From positions 1,984,001 to 2,048,000 of the forward strand of contig NZ_LT576451.1 in NCBI RefSeq assembly GCF_900086645.1: a stretch of DNA of 64,000 nt, given 5' to 3'. Position numbers and translations under genes: made by a program. Numbering within the stretch: the stretch's first letter is position 1; each line of letters begins with the position of its first letter. This stretch comes from Curtobacterium sp. 9128 (GTDB lineage Bacteria > Actinomycetota > Actinomycetes > Actinomycetales > Microbacteriaceae). Positions 60,326 to 64,000 of the stretch are shown here, piece after piece. The notes beneath the pieces are model-generated. The model worked only from the letters and a program-made list of their open reading frames with translations. It had not been told where the DNA came from and did not search any database.

Positions 60326-61885
60326 ATGTCGACCACGAGACGCCTCTCACCGCTCCGCGTCGGGCTCGCAGCCGTCGTGGCACTCGCCCTCGTCGCCGCC
60401 GGGTACGTCGGCTTCGACCGTTGGCAGTCCGCGCAGGCATCGGAGACCCAGGAGTCCTGGTTCGCCGCCTACACCGACGTCACCGCGACCCCGACGTTCG
60501 CGTTCGAGGACGTGAAGTCCGCGAAGGGCCGCGACGTCATGCTGTCCTTCGTCGTCGCGGACCACGACGCCGCCTGCACGCCGACCTGGGGGTCGTACTA
60601 CTCGCTCCAGGGTGCGTCCGACCAGCTCGACCTCGACCGCAGGATCGCCCGCCTGCAGCAGCAGAAGGGCGAGGTCGGGGTGTCGTTCGGCGGGCTGTCG
60701 AACGACGAGCTCGCCACGACCTGCACCGACCGGAGCGACCTCGTCGACGCGTACAGCACCGTCGTGCAGCGATACGACGTCAGCACGGTCGACTACGACG
60801 TCGAGGGTGACGACCTCACGAACCACGCCGCGGGGGAGCGCCGTGCGAAGGCCGTCGCCGAGCTGCAGCAGCAGCGTCGGGCAGCAGGGCACCCGCTCGC
60901 GGTGTGGCTCACCCTGCCGGCCGCGCCGTCCGGACTGACGAGCGACGGCACCACGGCGGTCGCGCAGTTCCTGGAGGCCGGCGTCGACCTCGCCGGCGTG
61001 AACGCGATGACGATGGACTACGGCGACGGCAAGGGTGCGAGCCAGAGCATGTACTCCGCCTCGGTGCAGACCCTGCAGCAGGTGCACCGTCAGCTCGGCG
61101 TGCTCTACCAGCGCTCCGGTACGCCGCTCTCCGCCGGCACGCTCTGGCACAAGGTCGGGGCGACGCCGATGATCGGGCAGAACGACGTGCAGGACGAGGT
61201 CTTCACGCTCGCCGACGCCGAGAAGCTGAACACCTGGGCGCGGGACCAGGGCCTCGGCCGGATGTCGATGTGGTCGCTCAACCGGGACACCACCTGCGGG
61301 TCGAACTACGTGAACCTCTCGACCGTGTCGAACTCGTGCTCCGGGATCGACCAGGGCGGGAAGCTCTTCGCCGACGTCCTCGGCAAGGGCTTCACCGGCG
61401 GGATCGTCGCCGCGGCGTCGGACGTCACCACGGCGGAGCCCTCGTCCACCGTGCAGCCGACCGACGACCCGTCGACGAGCCCGTACCCGGTCTGGAACGC
61501 GGACGCCTCGTACCTGGAGGGAACCAAGATCGTCTGGCACCACAACGTCTACGAGGCGAAGTGGTGGACCTCGGGCGACCTGCCGGACGACCCGGTGCTG
61601 AGCGCCTACGAGACGCCGTGGCAGCTCATCGGCCCGGTCCTGAAGGGCGAGAGGCCGGTGAAGCAGGTCACCTTGCCGGCCGGCACGTACGACGCGTGGT
61701 CCGGGACGAAGCAGTACGACACCGGCGACCGTGTGCTGTTCAGCGGCGTGCCCTACCAGGCGAAGTGGTGGAACACGGGCGACAGTCCGCAAGCCTCCAC
61801 CAGTGACCCGGACGGCTCGCCGTGGGTCAAGCTCAAGGACTCCGAGATCAAGGAGCTCCTGTCCGGCCTGCAGGCCGGCAACTGA
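60326..61885 (+). CDS. Exported GH18 chitinase-like hydrolase with two CBM5/12 modules
   Basis: 519 residues, starting 2 bases after the synthase stop. N-terminal signal/anchor helix (about 10-30). A GH18 barrel follows; the catalytic Glu160 lies in VDYDVEG, but the first Asp of the usual DxxDxDxE motif is Ser. Two chitin-binding CBM5/12 repeats end the protein: WNADASYLEGTKIVWHHNVYE (about 388-420) and WSGTKQYDTGDRVLFSG (about 456-490), each with AKWW. It probably trims or releases the polymer made by the synthase at the cell surface. An element of the GGACGGGAGGC family starts 2 bases after the stop. Confidence 0.82.
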   Translation: MSTTRRLSPLRVGLAAVVALALVAAGYVGFDRWQSAQASETQESWFAAYTDVTATPTFAFEDVKSAKGRDVMLSFVVADHDAACTPTWGSYYSLQGASDQLDLDRRIARLQQQKGEVGVSFGGLSNDELATTCTDRSDLVDAYSTVVQRYDVSTVDYDVEGDDLTNHAAGERRAKAVAELQQQRRAAGHPLAVWLTLPAAPSGLTSDGTTAVAQFLEAGVDLAGVNAMTMDYGDGKGASQSMYSASVQTLQQVHRQLGVLYQRSGTPLSAGTLWHKVGATPMIGQNDVQDEVFTLADAEKLNTWARDQGLGRMSMWSLNRDTTCGSNYVNLSTVSNSCSGIDQGGKLFADVLGKGFTGGIVAAASDVTTAEPSSTVQPTDDPSTSPYPVWNADASYLEGTKIVWHHNVYEAKWWTSGDLPDDPVLSAYETPWQLIGPVLKGERPVKQVTLPAGTYDAWSGTKQYDTGDRVLFSGVPYQAKWWNTGDSPQASTSDPDGSPWVKLKDSEIKELLSGLQAGN

Positions 61886-61886
61886 C

Positions 61887-61928
61887 GGACGGGAGGCTCG
61901 GTACCAGCTGGTACCGAGCCTCCTGTCC
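61887..61928. terminator. GGACGGGAGGC family palindrome, copy 5
   Basis: Two 21-nt arms meeting at GGTACCAG/CTGGTACC, with one G-T pair, 2 bases after the hydrolase stop. Terminator of the synthase-hydrolase operon. A further small hairpin (CTGTCCGC and complement) lies at 61948-61968. Confidence 0.82.
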
Positions 61929-62047
61929 ATCGTCTGGTCGCGCACCGCTGTCCGCTCGCCGCGGACAGGTCGTGTCACCCGGGTACGGGACTCTCGCTCG
62001 GTCGGTCGTTTCCGATACGCTGGGTTGCCAAGAGGAGGAGGTCCACG

Positions 62048-62527
62048 ATGCCAGATCCAGTGGTCCCGCAGCCGGAGGGACAACGAGCCCCGGAGCAGCG
62101 GCTGGTCGACACGACGCTGACCTTCAGCATGGACATGGGCGCGGCACTCACGCCCGAGTCCGGTGTCTCGCCGGAAGAACGCGACGCCATCAACGCACTG
62201 CCCTCCGGGTCGGCGCTGCTCGTCGTCCGTCGTGGCCCCAACGTCGGTGCCCGCTTCCTGCTCGACTCCGACGTCACGACGGCCGGCCGCCACCCCGATG
62301 CGGACATCTTCCTCGACGACGTCACGGTGTCCCGGAAGCACGCGCAGTTCCTCCGCGCCGGGACGGCCTTCACGGTCAAGGACCTCGGTTCGCTGAACGG
62401 CACGTACTTCGACGGCGACCGCATCGACGAAGCGCCGCTGTCCGACGGTGCAGAGGTCCAGGTCGGCAAGTTCCGCCTGACGTTCTACGCATCCCGGGTC
62501 GACCTGGCGCGCCTGGCGAACGCGTAG
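62048..62527 (+). CDS. garA: FHA-domain regulator GarA/OdhI
   Basis: 159 residues. N-terminal Thr pair Thr22-Thr23 (VDTTLTF) stands where PknB/PknG phosphorylate GarA/OdhI (ETTSVF), and the C-terminal FHA domain has GRHP, SRKHA and LNGTY with the usual Arg, Ser, His and Asn. Unphosphorylated GarA binds and inhibits 2-oxoglutarate dehydrogenase and glutamate enzymes, linking nutrient kinases to the citric acid cycle. Followed by ftsR, as in other actinobacteria. Confidence 0.92.
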   Translation: MPDPVVPQPEGQRAPEQRLVDTTLTFSMDMGAALTPESGVSPEERDAINALPSGSALLVVRRGPNVGARFLLDSDVTTAGRHPDADIFLDDVTVSRKHAQFLRAGTAFTVKDLGSLNGTYFDGDRIDEAPLSDGAEVQVGKFRLTFYASRVDLARLANA

Positions 62528-63231
62528 TGGCCGCCCGCTCGGCCGCAGCGCGGTCGGGTTCGCCGGCCGCGGACCTGCTCACGATCGGCCAGGTCATCGC
62601 TCGACTGAAGCCCGACTTCCCGGACCTCTCGAGCTCCAAGCTGCGGTTCCTCGAAGAGCGCGAGCTCGTCACACCCGTCCGCACGGCGAGCGGCTACCGC
62701 AAGTTCTCCCCGGCCGACGTCGACCGGCTCCGTGTCGTCCTCGGCCTGCAGCGGGACCACTACCTGCCGCTCAAGGTCATCAAGGAGTACCTCGCCGACC
62801 TCGACGCCGGGCGCGAGCCCGTGCTGCCCGGCGGTGGTGACGGGCCGAAGCCGTCCATCCTGGGCGGCGAGAAGCGGTACTCCCGCGACGACCTCGTCCG
62901 AGCGGCCGGCGCCACGCCGATGCTGCTCTCCGACGCGGTGTCCGCCTCGCTGCTGCCGGCGACCGACACCTTCGGCGAGGACTCGGTCGTCGTGCTCAAG
63001 GCCCTCGTCGAGTTGCAGCGGACCGGCATCGAGCCGCGGCACCTCCGCACCTTCCGGTCGACCGCCGAGCGCGAGGTCGGCCTCATCGAGTCCGCGCTGA
63101 TGCCCGTCTCGCGGCGGGGTGACGCGACCTCGAAGGCGAAGGCCCTCGAGCTCGCGCGGGAGATCTCCGGACACCTCGAGGTCATCCGGTCCAACCTGAT
63201 CCGCGCCGCCATCGGCAGGATGGACGCGTGA
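62527..63231 (+). CDS. ftsR: MerR-type regulator FtsR
   Basis: 234 residues from a GTG at 62527 that shares one base with the garA stop. MerR winged helix (TIGQVIARLKPDFPDLSSSKLRFLEE), with the linker and a longer C-terminal helical region than classic MerR proteins. In corynebacteria and mycobacteria (Rv1828) this gene follows garA and activates cell-division genes such as ftsZ. Order and sequence agree, so I use the name. Confidence 0.88.
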   Translation: MAARSAAARSGSPAADLLTIGQVIARLKPDFPDLSSSKLRFLEERELVTPVRTASGYRKFSPADVDRLRVVLGLQRDHYLPLKVIKEYLADLDAGREPVLPGGGDGPKPSILGGEKRYSRDDLVRAAGATPMLLSDAVSASLLPATDTFGEDSVVVLKALVELQRTGIEPRHLRTFRSTAEREVGLIESALMPVSRRGDATSKAKALELAREISGHLEVIRSNLIRAAIGRMDA

Positions 63232-63345
63232 ACCGCTCTGGTGGGGCCCGTGTGCCGGGGCGTATCCTCGACACGCCGGACGCGCCGAGTCGGATGTCCC
63301 GCGTCGGAGCCATCGGAGTCGCTACCGTGGACCTCGGCACAACTC

Positions 63346-63360
63346 TCAACCCGTCGTTGA
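63346..63360. promoter_or_regulatory. Inverted repeat before the second MerR gene
   Basis: TCAAC-5-GTTGA in the 169-bp gap between ftsR and the next MerR gene, 41 bases before its ATG. Possible operator for one of the two MerR proteins (inference). Confidence 0.5.
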
Positions 63361-63400
63361 AGCTTCGGATGAGGGCTCGATCGTCCTGGAAGGCAGTCCA

Positions 63401-63961
63401 ATGAGTGGGAACGAAACCCCCGGTACCCCGTCAGACATGACGCGGTACGACCTCGGGTTGCTCTTCACCGACGGACTCCCGGAGCACGACGAGCAGAACG
63501 GCTACCGCGGCACCGTCGCCGCCAAGGCAGCCGGTATCAGCTACCGCCAGCTCGACTACTGGGCTCGCACCGAGCTCGTGCAGCCGACGATCCGCGGCGC
63601 CGCAGGGTCCGGTTCGCAGCGGCTCTACGGCTTCCGGGACATCCTCGTCCTGAAGCTCGTCAAGCGACTCCTCGACACCGGCATCTCGCTCCAGCAGATC
63701 CGGACCGCCGTCAACCAGCTCCGCGAGTCCGGTGTGTCCGACCTCGCGCAGACCACGCTGATGTCCGACGGCGCATCGGTCTACCTGTGCACCTCGGACG
63801 ACGAGGTCATCGACCTGGTGTCCCGCGGGCAGGGCGTGTTCGGCATCGCGGTCGGCAAGGTCCTGCGCGAGGTGGAGTCCTCCCTCGTCGAACTCGACGC
63901 GACGCCCGCGGCCGACCCGGCCGACGAGCTCGCCGCACGCCGCGCAACCCGCGCTTCCTGA
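63401..63961 (+). CDS. MerR-type regulator (Rv1830-like)
   Basis: 186 residues. MerR helix-turn-helix as YRGTVAAKAAGISYRQLDYWARTELVQP, followed by RLYGFRDILVLKLVKRLLD and a second-half with DEVIDLVSRGQGVFGIAVGKV. It matches the small MerR protein encoded after garA-ftsR in mycobacteria (Rv1830). There a bifunctional-nuclease-type gene sits between them; here it does not. The last 40 bases of the window after its stop hold no feature. Confidence 0.85.
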   Translation: MSGNETPGTPSDMTRYDLGLLFTDGLPEHDEQNGYRGTVAAKAAGISYRQLDYWARTELVQPTIRGAAGSGSQRLYGFRDILVLKLVKRLLDTGISLQQIRTAVNQLRESGVSDLAQTTLMSDGASVYLCTSDDEVIDLVSRGQGVFGIAVGKVLREVESSLVELDATPAADPADELAARRATRAS

Positions 63962-64000
63962 CGCGCGGCGCCCGCTCGCGCGCTTCCTGACGCGGCGCCC

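Noticed and set aside
7051..61968. CRISPR array, because of several short repeats.
   Set aside because: The repeats are palindromic families or strict tandem units without unique spacers, and there are no cas genes.

Overview
The window is one contiguous piece of a very GC-rich chromosome (by eye around 70% G+C, strong G/C at third codon positions, frequent GTG starts, many 4-bp ATGA/GTGA gene overlaps). A GarA-FtsR-MerR cluster at the right end, LAYTG-anchored surface proteins, a lactococcin-972-like bacteriocin operon, a stand-alone LigD-type polymerase with an ATP-dependent DNA ligase, and a DtxR/IdeR-like iron box together point to an actinobacterium. A Microbacteriaceae member such as Curtobacterium is my best guess (inference). 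I see no rRNA, tRNA, insertion sequence, prophage module or CRISPR array. No stretch longer than 300 bases lacks a gene; the longest gap is 57602-57887.

Layout. 1-9 kb: the N-terminus of a SWIM/SNF2-type helicase, a BLUF photoreceptor, an M23 endolysin-like peptidase followed by a 61-residue duplicate of its C-terminal domain, two APC permeases, and several small membrane or unknown proteins. 9-15 kb: a three-gene operon (DUF429, GT4 glycosyltransferase, uracil-DNA-glycosylase-like), then a DNA-repair pair (LigD-type polymerase and LigC-type ligase) enclosing two tiny coupled ORFs with a symmetric ACTAGT site. 15-25 kb: an MBL hydrolase, azoreductase, VOC protein, two paralogous LAYTG wall-anchored proteins, and LysR/putA for proline use. 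25-29 kb: thioesterase, ABC ATPase, 654-residue membrane protein and lactococcin-972-like bacteriocin. 29-42 kb: acyl-CoA dehydrogenase with a TetR regulator, patatin, secreted S1 protease, regulators (IclR HTH, HxlR, LysR, MarR), oxidoreductases and an MFS exporter. 42-46 kb: thiM-thiE-thiD/tenA behind a TPP riboswitch. 46-55 kb: NUDIX-NYN fusion, GntR/MFS operon, APH-like kinase, AlkZ-like protein, DnaJ-NERD-like protein, S4 protein and HtrA protease. 55-64 kb: an iron-box FecCD permease pair, a GT2 polysaccharide synthase plus a GH18/CBM hydrolase, and garA-ftsR-merR.

The most distinctive material is in two places. First, the GT2-GH18/CBM pair and the bacteriocin operon look like self-contained systems. 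Second, the gene ends, especially convergent junctions, carry several unrelated families of repeated palindromes: a five-copy GGACGGGAGGC family, a two-copy CATCGC family, two arrays with 19-bp period that turn around on themselves, an 83-bp tandem palindromic repeat, and a 14-bp tandem array that runs into a gene's stop codon.
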